Positions 1 to 7,681 of a DNA stretch of 17,700 nucleotides are shown in pieces. The DNA is from an uncultured Clostridia bacterium (GTDB lineage Bacteria; Bacillota; Clostridia; Christensenellales; Borkfalkiaceae): assembly GCA_958419945.1 (NCBI GenBank), contig CATZIC010000044.1, positions 1-17,700 on the forward strand. Direction: 5' to 3'. Every line of letters begins with the position of its first letter. The first letter of the stretch is position 1. A program made the position numbers and the translations under genes. The notes under the pieces were generated by a model. The model saw only the letters and a program-made list of their open reading frames with translations. It was not told the DNA's origin and ran no database searches.

Positions 1-1
1 A

Positions 2-2278
2 TTAACCGGCAAGGACACTTGGAACACGGCGGATTATGGGGATATTGCCTCCGTAAAAATGTCCGACGGGCCGCATGGGTTAAGAGTGGAAAAGGATTCA
101 AAAAAGAAAGGGCTTAACGATAGTTATACCGCCACCTGCTTTCCGACCGCTTCCGCGCTTGCCTGCACCTGGAACCAAAGTTTAATCGGCGAAGTCGGCG
201 AACTTATCGGCGAGGAAGCCGCGCTTTCCAAAGTAAACGTGGTTTTAGGCCCGGGCGTCAACATAAAAAGAAATCCACTGTGCGGAAGGAACTTCGAATA
301 CTACTCGGAAGATCCTTATCTTGCGGGGAAGCTCGGTGCGGCGATGATTAAAGGCCTGCAAAAAAACGGCACGGGGGCGTGCGTAAAGCATTTTGCGGCA
401 AATAATCAAGAATACCGCAGAATGACCGTGAACGCAGTCGTGGACGAAAGGGCTTTAAGGGAAATTTATCTTACGCCATTTGAAATTGCCGTAAAAGAAG
501 GCATGCCGAAAATGGTTATGACGGCGTACAACCGTGTAAACGGAGTTTACGCCAACGAGAATACTCACCTTTTGAATATACTGCGTAACGATTGGCAGTT
601 TGACGGTGTTGTAACTTCCGATTGGGGCGGTTGCAACAGCCAGGTTGCGGCATTGAAGGCGGGAAGCGACCTGTCCATGCCGAGAGGCAGACTTTTTAAA
701 GACGAACTACTTGCCGCTTTAAAAAACGGCGAGATTGAAAAAGATTTAGTTGATACTTCGGTAAACAGAATTTTCAAACTGCAAAAGGAAACCTCGGAAT
801 CGGGTAAAGCGGGAGAGCACGGCATAGAGCCCGACTATAATCTTCAGATTGCCCAAAAGGCTGCCGAAGAATCTATAGTGCTTTTGAAAAATAACATTCT
901 TCCCCTTAACCATTTTGATCCTATCGTGTTTATAGGCGACCTTGTTTTCGATACCCCATGCCAAGGGGCAGGCTCCTCACGAGTACACCAAAGGAAAAAG
1001 GAAAACCTTATAGACCTGCTTTACGATTACGAACTTAACGTAAAGTCCGTACTTAAAGACAACTTTACAGAAGACAAAAAATGCAGCGTGGAATTTAGCC
1101 AAAGCGACGTTGCGGTAGTGTTTTTAGGCTACCCCGACGGAACGGAGTCGGAAGGCAGAGATAGAGAAAATATGAGCCTTCCCGAAAGCCAAAAGTGCCT
1201 CTATAGGTCGATTAGAAGCAGGTTTTCCAAAGTCGTGGCGGTTGTGATTTCGGGCTCTGCGGTCGAATTAAACTTTGCAAACGATTGCGACGCTTTACTG
1301 TATTGTCCGCTTGGCGGAGAAAGAACGAGCGCCGCCATTATGAAGGTTTTGTGCGGAAAAACCAACCCTTCCGGAAAGCTTGCGGAAACCTTCCCCCTAT
1401 CTTTTGACGACCTGCCGACGAATGGATTTTCGGACGACTTCAAAACCGAATACCGTGAAAGCATATACGTGGGTTACAGGTATTACGAAAAAGCCAAAGT
1501 GCCCGTTCTGTATCCTTTCGGGCACGGGTTAAGTTATACGACTTTCAGTTATTCGCAAGCGTTCGCGGACAAAAACGGGGTGCGTTTTACCATTAAAAAC
1601 GTAGGAGATTACGACGGGGCGGAAACCTGCCAGATTTACGTTTCAAAGCAGGAAAGTAAAATATATAGACCCGTAAAAGAACTTAAAGGATTTATCAAAG
1701 TATTTTTAAGGGCGGGAGAACAAAAGACGGTTACGGTGCCCTTTGACGACAAGACCTTCCGCTACTTTGACGTTGACACGGGAAGGTTCGAGCGCGAAGC
1801 GGGAAACTATAAAATTTACGTCGCATCTTCCTCGGAAGATATTCGCCTGTCGGTTGCCGTGCTTATAAGCGGAACTGCCAAAATAAACAGAAAAGACAAT
1901 ATCGACAATTACTTTTCGGGTACAATAAAAGGTATAACGAGCGAGGAATTTTACAGAGTTTACGGCCGTGAAGTACCAGACGAAGGTTACGAGTTTTACA
2001 AGAAAAAACGAATTAAAGTAGACCTTAACACAACCGTTTCTGACCTTAGGTTTGCAAAAAGCATGCTTGCGAGAATAATCGGAAGGCACTATTATAAAAA
2101 ACTTAAAAAATCGGAAAAACTGCCGCCCAAGAAGGCCAACGACCTTTCAATGATTGCCTGTTTGCCGATAAGGACGATTGCCAATTTTCTTGATTACAGC
2201 GAGGTAAACGCCCGTGGACTTTTGGAAATTTTAAACGGGAAATTCTTTAAGGGGCTTAAACTGTTACTTAAAAAATAG
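2..2278 (+). CDS. Glycoside hydrolase family 3 beta-glucosidase-like enzyme, 5' end outside window
   Basis: This is a retaining beta-glycosidase of family GH3, probably acting on beta-glucosides or related oligosaccharides; no signal peptide can be judged because the N-terminus is missing. The reading frame is open from base 2 and already shows the family N-terminal motif LTGKDTWNT before the ATG at 59, so that ATG (KMSDGPHGLR) is internal. Numbering from it, the TIM-barrel domain contains KHFAANNQE (about 109-117) and the nucleophile motif VVTSDWGG with Asp188. The alpha/beta sandwich follows, with SEGRDRENMSLP (Glu365 is the likely acid/base, placed from memory of the family). A fibronectin-III-like domain lies at about 500-600. 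The last ~110 residues are a basic helical tail of the kind seen in clostridial GH3 enzymes. The exact substrate cannot be told from sequence. The downstream nuclease-like gene starts 11 bp after the stop. Confidence 0.93.
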   Translation, partial: LTGKDTWNTADYGDIASVKMSDGPHGLRVEKDSKKKGLNDSYTATCFPTASALACTWNQSLIGEVGELIGEEAALSKVNVVLGPGVNIKRNPLCGRNFEYYSEDPYLAGKLGAAMIKGLQKNGTGACVKHFAANNQEYRRMTVNAVVDERALREIYLTPFEIAVKEGMPKMVMTAYNRVNGVYANENTHLLNILRNDWQFDGVVTSDWGGCNSQVAALKAGSDLSMPRGRLFKDELLAALKNGEIEKDLVDTSVNRIFKLQKETSESGKAGEHGIEPDYNLQIAQKAAEESIVLLKNNILPLNHFDPIVFIGDLVFDTPCQGAGSSRVHQRKKENLIDLLYDYELNVKSVLKDNFTEDKKCSVEFSQSDVAVVFLGYPDGTESEGRDRENMSLPESQKCLYRSIRSRFSKVVAVVISGSAVELNFANDCDALLYCPLGGERTSAAIMKVLCGKTNPSGKLAETFPLSFDDLPTNGFSDDFKTEYRESIYVGYRYYEKAKVPVLYPFGHGLSYTTFSYSQAFADKNGVRFTIKNVGDYDGAETCQIYVSKQESKIYRPVKELKGFIKVFLRAGEQKTVTVPFDDKTFRYFDVDTGRFEREAGNYKIYVASSSEDIRLSVAVLISGTAKINRKDNIDNYFSGTIKGITSEEFYRVYGREVPDEGYEFYKKKRIKVDLNTTVSDLRFAKSMLARIIGRHYYKKLKKSEKLPPKKANDLSMIACLPIRTIANFLDYSEVNARGLLEILNGKFFKGLKLLLKK

Positions 2279-2289
2279 AGAGGAAGGTT

Positions 2290-3246
2290 ATGAAATTGAT
2301 AACGCCCGAAGAAGCCAAGGAACAAATTATCCTTAACTTCAATAAAAAGTATATTTTGAGAAAACTGCTTATAGATAAATGCATCGAAGGGCTGAAACTT
2401 TCCAAAAAGGAATTAGCGGATAAAAGCCCGCGTGGGGTTTTAAACGTTTCGAAGTGTAGGTTCGGAAACGCCATAGATCTTATGATTTCGGGCGGATATT
2501 TTTCCCAAGACGAGAACAAGATTTTGTGTAAGTTAAAGGAAGAAAAAACCGAAGTTACCGTCGAAAACGTAAAGCGGGACAATAAAATAGAAAAAATCAT
2601 CTTAGATTGCCTATCGAAAAAGCCATGTAAAAAGCAGGAAATTTTTTCCACTGTGGCGTCGCAGATTGTTTCCAAAGATAAAGAGGTTAATTTGCAGGTT
2701 GCACGGGCTGACACCGGGAGGGTTATTGCAGAGCTTAAAAAGGCGGGAAAATTGCAGGAAAAAAACAGCGTGCTATCCTTACCGACAAAAAAGCAGGAAG
2801 CCCCCGTTGACATCAAAAAGGTGTTTGAAGGGCTTTCGGACGAGGAACTTGTTGACCATTCGGTGGCGCTACTTGAAAAGTGGTTTTCCGCACACGGATA
2901 TAAAGAAGTGGTGGCGGAAAATACCGACGGACCCAACGACAACGGCATTGACGGCGTTATAAACTGCAAAGACTCGCTTGGATATCACGAGACGGTGATT
3001 TTACAGGTTAAGCATATTGCAAAAAAGGAAAAATACGTACCCCTTTGCGAAGTACGTGAGTTTTTGGGCGTTTTGGCGGCGCACCCTACCGCACTTAAAG
3101 GAATTTTCGTTACCAACGCAAAATACCATAAAGATACCGTTAAGTTTGTGAATTCATATAAATCAAAGTATTTTTTACTGCTTGACGGAAAGGAACTTTT
3201 AAATTTGGCGAAAGGCTGCGGATACACCTTCGAGGTAAAGACTTGA
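2290..3246 (+). CDS. Mrr-type restriction endonuclease-like protein (PD-(D/E)xK fold)
   Basis: The 318-residue protein ends in an Mrr_cat-like nuclease domain at about 180-318. Visible motifs are NGIDGVI with Asp221 and LQVKHI with Gln239 and Lys241, which match the D...QxK form of the PD-(D/E)xK active site in Mrr-like enzymes. A helix with Glu188 precedes it, followed by a GIFVTNAKY strand (271-279). The first ~165 residues are charged and helical and look like one or two winged-helix units, as expected for target recognition; this part I infer from pattern only. A strong ribosome binding site (GAGAGGAAGG, 2278-2287) sits just before the ATG, directly after the GH3 stop, so the two genes are probably co-transcribed. 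No methyltransferase is visible, which fits a modification-dependent or solitary Mrr-like enzyme. Whether it cuts modified DNA is not shown. Confidence 0.85.
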   Translation: MKLITPEEAKEQIILNFNKKYILRKLLIDKCIEGLKLSKKELADKSPRGVLNVSKCRFGNAIDLMISGGYFSQDENKILCKLKEEKTEVTVENVKRDNKIEKIILDCLSKKPCKKQEIFSTVASQIVSKDKEVNLQVARADTGRVIAELKKAGKLQEKNSVLSLPTKKQEAPVDIKKVFEGLSDEELVDHSVALLEKWFSAHGYKEVVAENTDGPNDNGIDGVINCKDSLGYHETVILQVKHIAKKEKYVPLCEVREFLGVLAAHPTALKGIFVTNAKYHKDTVKFVNSYKSKYFLLLDGKELLNLAKGCGYTFEVKT

Positions 3247-3270
3247 CGCTTTGGCGAAAATCACGGTGTT

Positions 3271-3297
3271 AACGGGCTTATAGGCGGACTTTTATTT
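3271..3297 (+). repeat. Dispersed GGGCTTATAGGC-T-run motif, copy 1
   Basis: AACGGGCTTATAGGCGG followed by a T-rich stretch. The same motif, in the same orientation, recurs at 3676-3695 (inside a terminator), 14703-14730, 17234-17260, 17414-17440 and 17560-17586. A 16-nt exact match also lies inside the permease gene at 8395-8410. The copy sits 25 bp after the nuclease-like stop codon. Confidence 0.6.
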
Positions 3298-3318
3298 CAC
3301 TCGTTCTTGCTTGGGCTT

Positions 3319-3350
3319 CTGGATTGCTTCGCTTCGCTCGCAATGACGGG
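3319..3350. repeat. ATTGC...GCAATGACGG intergenic repeat, copy 1
   Basis: CTGGATTGC, a TTCGCTTCGCTC core, then GCAATGACGGG. The outer ATTGC/GCAAT arms can pair. A near-identical copy follows at 3506 and variants at 3546, 3601 and 17290. On the minus strand such repeats translate to strings like IASEAKQS and CERSEAIQ, which often appear as spurious small proteins in databases. Confidence 0.8.
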
Positions 3351-3400
3351 AAAAAATGACAAATGTGAAGTTTGGAGTGTGTAATTGCGGAATTTTGAGT

Positions 3401-3453
3401 ATTATTGAAGTTCCCTGCGGGAACGGACAATCCCTCAGTCGGCAGTTGCCGAC
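3401..3453. repeat. Paired-hairpin intergenic repeat, copy 1
   Basis: ATTATTGAA leads into a perfect hairpin GTTCCC-TGC-GGGAAC (3410-3424), a spacer containing ACAATCCCTC, and a second perfect hairpin GTCGGCA-GT-TGCCGAC (3438-3453). The second copy at 17129-17197 keeps the first hairpin and spacer but has a different second stem, GGCAC-TAC-GTGCC. Structure at that place is conserved while sequence is not. Confidence 0.75.
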
Positions 3454-3505
3454 AACTCCATTTACTACATATGGCTTCGAACTAGTGTAAAATCGACCTT
3501 TGCGT

Positions 3506-3535
3506 CTGGATTGCTTCGCTTCGCTCGCAATGACG
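3506..3535. repeat. ATTGC...GCAATGACGG intergenic repeat, copy 2
   Basis: Identical to the copy at 3319 over 30 bases, from CTGGATTGC through GCAATGACG. Both copies are direct repeats 187 bp apart. Confidence 0.8.
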
Positions 3536-3545
3536 ATGGTCAACC

Positions 3546-3624
3546 GGATTGCCACGTCGCTTCGCTCCTCGCAATGACGGGAAAATGGTAATGGATTTTT
3601 GCGGTACGCTCCTCGAAATGACGG
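3546..3624. repeat. ATTGC...GCAATGACGG repeat, variant copy plus degenerate partial copy
   Basis: A variant with the core CCACGTCGCTTCGCTCCTC between GGATTGC and GCAATGACGGG (3546-3581). A decayed partial unit follows (3601-3624, GCTCCTCGAAATGACGG). Together with the copies at 3319 and 3506 this makes a cluster of four units in 300 bp. The rest of 3247-3660 holds no gene that I can support. Confidence 0.65.
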
Positions 3625-3663
3625 CGGTCGAACTCAACACTCCCCTAAATTCCAATTACATAA

Positions 3664-3703
3664 AAAGTCCGAAAAGCGGCCTATAGGTCGGTTTTCGGAC
3701 TTT
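3664..3703 (+). terminator. Hairpin terminator after the GH3/nuclease pair, probably bidirectional
   Basis: A perfect 12-bp inverted repeat AAAGTCCGAAAA (3664-3675) and TTTTCGGACTTT (3692-3703) encloses an inner stem CGGCC/GGTCG with a TATA loop. On the minus strand the stem is followed by TTTTTATG; on the plus strand it ends in TTT. It closes the plus-strand unit and may back up the next terminator for the minus-strand cluster. The inner part is a copy of the dispersed CTTATAGG-type motif. Confidence 0.75.
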
Positions 3704-3725
3704 CAACTTAAAGTATAAACGATTT

Positions 3726-3761
3726 AAAAGGCACTCCGATAGTTTTATCGGAGTGCCTTTT
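3726..3761 (-). terminator. Intrinsic terminator at the end of the surface-protein operon (bidirectional)
   Basis: A perfect 16-bp inverted repeat: AAAAGGCACTCCGATA (3726-3741), loop GTTT, TATCGGAGTGCCTTTT (3746-3761). The A/T-rich ends supply a U-tract in either direction. It lies 43 bp downstream of the lipoprotein stop codon, exactly where the minus-strand operon should end. Confidence 0.9.
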
Positions 3762-3804
3762 ATAAGTCATTTTACGGTGTTTGTCACGCCGTAAAGCGAA
3801 GAAT

Positions 3805-5172
3805 TTAATTTGTTGCTTCGGGCTTCCAAATTGCGAAAAGTTCGAGGTCGGAATTAACGGGAACCATATCCGTAAAAGCGCCGTTGTTTACGGGAACACC
3901 GTCAACGTAAGTCAGGTTTTTGGTTTTGTACCAACCCATAAATACGTACCCCTCTCGAGTAGGTGTAGGAATTGCGCTGGAAGTAGGATAGCATTCGCCC
4001 TTGTTTACGGGAACGGCAACAGTGCCGTCTGCGTTGAAGGTTGCGCCGGAAGGGTAAGCATTTACGTCAGACGAAAGAGTGCCGCCTTCGGGATGGAAGG
4101 TTATATTGCATTTTACTACGTCGCTATCCGATGGAAGCTTAATAAGTTCCACCCAGTTGCCGTTTCGTTTTGTATAGATAGTGTTATACATTGTGCAGTA
4201 ATAAAAGTCTCCGTCAAAAGTAGGAGTGCCAACAAATTCAGGACTGTCGTTAACGTCGGGCGGAACTAAACCGGAAAGCCAGGTTGCGGGACGTTGTACC
4301 TGAATTTTGTTATCGCCGGCACCTAAGGTTATTGGGTTACCGCCTACGTCGGTAATGGTTACCACGAATTCGTACATACCGGTTTCCGCATTGTAGGTAA
4401 CGTTCATACCTGTAAGTGCCGAAGAATAAACTTTGTAAGATTTAAATACGGGATCGCCGTTGTCGTCGTATAAGGGGTTACCTTCTTCGTCAAAGTCCTG
4501 CTCGGTGGTAACGATTTCGTAGCCCTCACCTTTTTCGTCGCCGAAAGGTTCTATTTTGGTAATGCCCGTACCCTTTATCGAGCCCATGTTCTGCCAACTT
4601 CCGTCGGCTTTTTTATTGTAGACCACGAAATGTTCGGAATCAAGATAAAAATCCCCTGCTTTTGCGGATAAGTCGGGATTAGCGTCCGGAGCGCCGCTTC
4701 CCAAAAGCCAGGTTGCGCCGTCGTCGCCTTTTATCTCGCTTATATTTATCTTCGTAGCTTCAAGTTCGTTGCCTTCGGCATCCACGAACTCGAACACGAG
4801 ATACCTAAGACCGTCTTGCAAAGTGGCAATTTTAACCCCTGATACCGAGTTACCTTTTACGCCGTCCGGAATATCGAAGGAATAAGGCTCACCTTCCGAA
4901 AAAGTTATGGTTACGGTGGTCTTTTTTTCTTCGCTGTTGTATGCCGAATTTACGCTTGAAATGGAAACCCCTTCGGGGACGAGGAATCTGTCTGCCTCGG
5001 AATCGTCGGTATAAACGACTTCAAGGTAAACGTTACCGTCGGAATCGGTTACCCTCTTTATTTCCTTAATGGTTTTCAAGACTTCTTCATCCTGCCACGA
5101 GGAAAAACCGCAGCCCGAAAGTAGCAACGTGCTTGCAAGTATCAGTGCTATACAAGTTAATAATTTACGCAT
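3805..5172 (-). CDS. Surface lipoprotein with duplicated GDFY modules and an InlB-type C-terminal repeat
   Basis: 455 residues from the chosen start. The signal peptide begins MRKLLTC and ends in the lipobox LLLSGC with Cys21, so the protein is lipid-anchored on the outer face of the membrane. The start at 5172 is preferred over an upstream ATG at 5205 because GGAGG lies 8 bases ahead and the signal peptide starts there. The middle has two related modules, each beginning ATWL and containing G-D-F-Y, then a G-x-W motif (GSWQNMG; GNWVELI). This is a 'GDxY...GxW' pattern seen in surface and phage-fibre proteins. The C-terminal ~75 residues (FHPEGGTLSS to LELFAIW) form a Listeria-Bacteroides/InlB B-type beta-grasp repeat with the EGYVFMGWY signature. 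Its start overlaps the upstream gene by 8 bp, so translation is coupled. No enzymatic motif is seen; an adhesion or scaffold role is inferred. Confidence 0.85.
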   Translation of the reverse strand: MRKLLTCIALILASTLLLSGCGFSSWQDEEVLKTIKEIKRVTDSDGNVYLEVVYTDDSEADRFLVPEGVSISSVNSAYNSEEKKTTVTITFSEGEPYSFDIPDGVKGNSVSGVKIATLQDGLRYLVFEFVDAEGNELEATKINISEIKGDDGATWLLGSGAPDANPDLSAKAGDFYLDSEHFVVYNKKADGSWQNMGSIKGTGITKIEPFGDEKGEGYEIVTTEQDFDEEGNPLYDDNGDPVFKSYKVYSSALTGMNVTYNAETGMYEFVVTITDVGGNPITLGAGDNKIQVQRPATWLSGLVPPDVNDSPEFVGTPTFDGDFYYCTMYNTIYTKRNGNWVELIKLPSDSDVVKCNITFHPEGGTLSSDVNAYPSGATFNADGTVAVPVNKGECYPTSSAIPTPTREGYVFMGWYKTKNLTYVDGVPVNNGAFTDMVPVNSDLELFAIWKPEATN

Positions 5173-7681
5173 TATAAGCCTCCGATTGGGCGGCCATTTT
5201 TGCAACCGCCTGCATTTCTTCTATTTTGGGGGATTCGCCGTATAAATAGCCGTCCCCTTTGGTAAAGACGAATTTGAAGGGTTTGTAGCCCGTAACTATA
5301 GTAACCGTCTTTATTAAAGTGTTTTCGTCAACTTCTATGTCGTACTGCTCTAATAGTTCCGGCGGGAAAAATTGTCCTAAAAAGCCGACGGGATCGACTA
5401 CGGGAAGATCGAGATAATCGTCGAGAAGGTTTACCTTTTTAACGGCCTCTTCATCCAAAGTGCCGTCGCCGTTTAATCTTCCGTTGATGTGATTATCTTC
5501 GTAACCGTTAAAGGTTAAACGCGAGTAGTTTTCGCCGCCGCCGTAGTACGCAAACGGAATGTTTACGTATTCGACGCCCTCATTATTGTAAGTTACGGCG
5601 TTATATTTAAGCAATGATTTTATGGGGAAAATGTTATCGATGGTGTAATTTTTGTTGAGCATTTGCGCCAAAGTGGAAATATTTTCGTCTATAAGCCCGG
5701 AAACGTCTATATCGTCAAAAGCTTTATAGTCGTAAAATTTGGTGTTTCCGCTTACGTTGAGGGATACCGGATAACTTGTGCCCGAAACCGCCGTAGGCAT
5801 AAATCCGCCGTTTAAAAGATTCAAAAACATTGCTATAGAGGTCGGAAGTTGCGAGTTATATAGGAATGGGCCGTTAAACAAAGATTCGAACGCAACCGAC
5901 GCTATTCCGCTTCTATAAAACAGACAGTCTTTTATGTTTGTGCTGCCCTTAAACTGACCGGAAAGGTCTATAGATAGTGCCGACTGAATTTCGGTAAGTG
6001 TCTTTTTTAACTGTTCCTTGGTCTTATAGGAATAGTTTGCGCCGATTTTGCCGTTAAGATAATCGTTTAATATGGAATTTGCGATGCTTTCTTTGGTAAG
6101 AAATTCCGAAAGTCTATATGAAACGGAACCGCTCGGCGTGGTAAAGTTGTTGACCTTTGCACCGTCCGCTTTTACGTACTCGTTGGAGCCCGTGATAAAC
6201 AGGAAGTTTCTTGCGTTGGAGAGCATGCAGTTTTCAACCGAAAGGTCCATGGAACTGTAACTTCTTAACACGTTTTTGCCGTTAGACATACGCATGTTCT
6301 TTAAAGTTATGCCGTCGCCGTCCACTTCAACAACCGTGCCTACGGTATCGAGGAAGTAAAAGACGTTTACGTCGTCGCAGTTCTGAACTTTGAGGTCATT
6401 TACGGTTATACCGTCGCCGTCAATCAAAAGCCCTACGTTGTCCTGTCCGAAAGCGGTTACGATGTTCATGCCGTCCGCGCCGGAATTAGAGGGGCTGCCT
6501 ACCGTGTAGAAAGGAAGAGGCCCCCTGAACACGTCCGAGGAAGAAAGGGTGGGGATAACCACTCCGTTTTCTTCACGAGTGCCAGAAGGATAAGCAAGGT
6601 TATGGAAGTTTATCTGATAGCCGTTGCCGTAAAAATCCTTTTGTACGCGAAGGCCGACGTTTATGGAAGGATCCACTTTATTACTGCTGAAAGCATTCCA
6701 TTGGTCGAGGTATTCGTGGTTATATTTGGTTTTTGCTCTGTATAACGTCTTGTCGCTTTCAGAGAAAGTACACTTTCCGGCGGAGTTCGGATAGCCGAAA
6801 CATGCCGTGGATTGGTTACGGGAATTTGCGTAAACCTCGTAGGACTCGAAAGACTTGTGAAGTACGGTGATTTCGCCTTCTTCAGACCTATTGGTACAAT
6901 AAAGAAGGTCGTCGTAGGTATAAACGTTTACGCCGTCTTTTACCGCAGTAAAATCGTACCGTCCGCCGTCGATTTTGGCGTCTTCAAGGTCGGTGGTAAC
7001 GTTTATATGGGCTTTACCTTCCGAAAGAATGCGGGCCGTGCCGTTCACCACGAAGCCGCCGCCCTCTAACCTTCCGTTATCGAAGAAAAGGTCCACGCCT
7101 ATATTTTCCGAACAGGTTAAAACGGGGTTTGCCTCTTTAAGGCTTTCGGGTATAAGTTTTACCGACACGCCGAAGGTCGCCTGTTTTTTGGTGCCGTCTG
7201 CGTTAAGGTCGTAAGTGCCGAAATATTCGGTGGAATCGATTCTGCCGTAACTTGACGAAGGTACGGTTGACGATATTATGATTGCGCCGTCCGTGTAAAC
7301 GATAAGGCGGAAGCTGCGGCTGACGTTGCCTTTTAAGTTGGAACAGGTAACGTCAACTTCGCCGTTTTGGAGAGTTTTCAGATAATACCTGCCGTTTTCG
7401 GAAATTATTTCCGCATAAGGGATTTCCGAGCCGTCGACGTTTTTAACCGTCCAAATAAGTTCGTTACCCTTTCCGACGTCGGTATGGCGTTGGTTGACGC
7501 CTACTGCGGCTAACGGATAAGGAGTTTCGGAAACCTGAAAGGCTTCGATGTCTTCGTAGTTCCACTCAATGTAAGAAATATCTACGTCGACCAAATTGTA
7601 GGTTACGTTTACGGATACTATCGTTAAGGTGGAAACGAGAAACGGAATAATGAGAAGGATAAGAAGATTTTTCTTTTTCAT
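5165..7681 (-). CDS. Membrane-anchored surface protein with Ig-like and beta-helix-like regions
   Basis: 838 residues. A short positive N-terminus and one hydrophobic segment (about 5-28), with no lipobox and no clear cleavage site, suggest an N-terminal membrane anchor and an extracellular body. Residues ~50-130 and ~165-245 look like bacterial Ig-like beta-sandwich domains. From about 345 to 640 there are short repeated strands typical of a right-handed parallel beta-helix, including two LIDGDGITVNDLK / EVDGDGITLKNMR turns (about 419-431 and 452-464). The C-terminal third is not recognisable. The start codon shares one base with the permease stop (TGATG), and the lipoprotein start overlaps its stop by 8 bp. 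This implies the permease, this protein and the lipoprotein are made together and may form one complex. There are no catalytic residues I can name. A polysaccharide-binding or fibre-assembly role is possible but unproven. Confidence 0.8.
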   Translation of the reverse strand: MKKKNLLILLIIPFLVSTLTIVSVNVTYNLVDVDISYIEWNYEDIEAFQVSETPYPLAAVGVNQRHTDVGKGNELIWTVKNVDGSEIPYAEIISENGRYYLKTLQNGEVDVTCSNLKGNVSRSFRLIVYTDGAIIISSTVPSSSYGRIDSTEYFGTYDLNADGTKKQATFGVSVKLIPESLKEANPVLTCSENIGVDLFFDNGRLEGGGFVVNGTARILSEGKAHINVTTDLEDAKIDGGRYDFTAVKDGVNVYTYDDLLYCTNRSEEGEITVLHKSFESYEVYANSRNQSTACFGYPNSAGKCTFSESDKTLYRAKTKYNHEYLDQWNAFSSNKVDPSINVGLRVQKDFYGNGYQINFHNLAYPSGTREENGVVIPTLSSSDVFRGPLPFYTVGSPSNSGADGMNIVTAFGQDNVGLLIDGDGITVNDLKVQNCDDVNVFYFLDTVGTVVEVDGDGITLKNMRMSNGKNVLRSYSSMDLSVENCMLSNARNFLFITGSNEYVKADGAKVNNFTTPSGSVSYRLSEFLTKESIANSILNDYLNGKIGANYSYKTKEQLKKTLTEIQSALSIDLSGQFKGSTNIKDCLFYRSGIASVAFESLFNGPFLYNSQLPTSIAMFLNLLNGGFMPTAVSGTSYPVSLNVSGNTKFYDYKAFDDIDVSGLIDENISTLAQMLNKNYTIDNIFPIKSLLKYNAVTYNNEGVEYVNIPFAYYGGGENYSRLTFNGYEDNHINGRLNGDGTLDEEAVKKVNLLDDYLDLPVVDPVGFLGQFFPPELLEQYDIEVDENTLIKTVTIVTGYKPFKFVFTKGDGYLYGESPKIEEMQAVAKMAAQSEAYNA

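Noticed and set aside
59..61. ATG at 59 as the start of the GH3 gene
   Set aside because: The frame is open to the window edge and encodes family-typical residues (LTGKDTWNT) before it, so the true start lies upstream.
2268..2969. 233-residue minus-strand frame opposite the Mrr-like gene
   Set aside because: It is Ser/Phe-rich low-complexity translation of the antisense strand, with no ribosome site. The plus-strand frame carries clear nuclease motifs.
3292..3555. Small minus-strand frame containing IASEAKQS and CERSEAIQ
   Set aside because: It is translated from the intergenic ATTGC repeats; such strings are a familiar annotation artefact, not a gene.
5173..5205. Upstream ATG adding 11 residues to the lipoprotein
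   Set aside because: It has no ribosome site and would bury the signal peptide; GGAGG points to the ATG at 5172.
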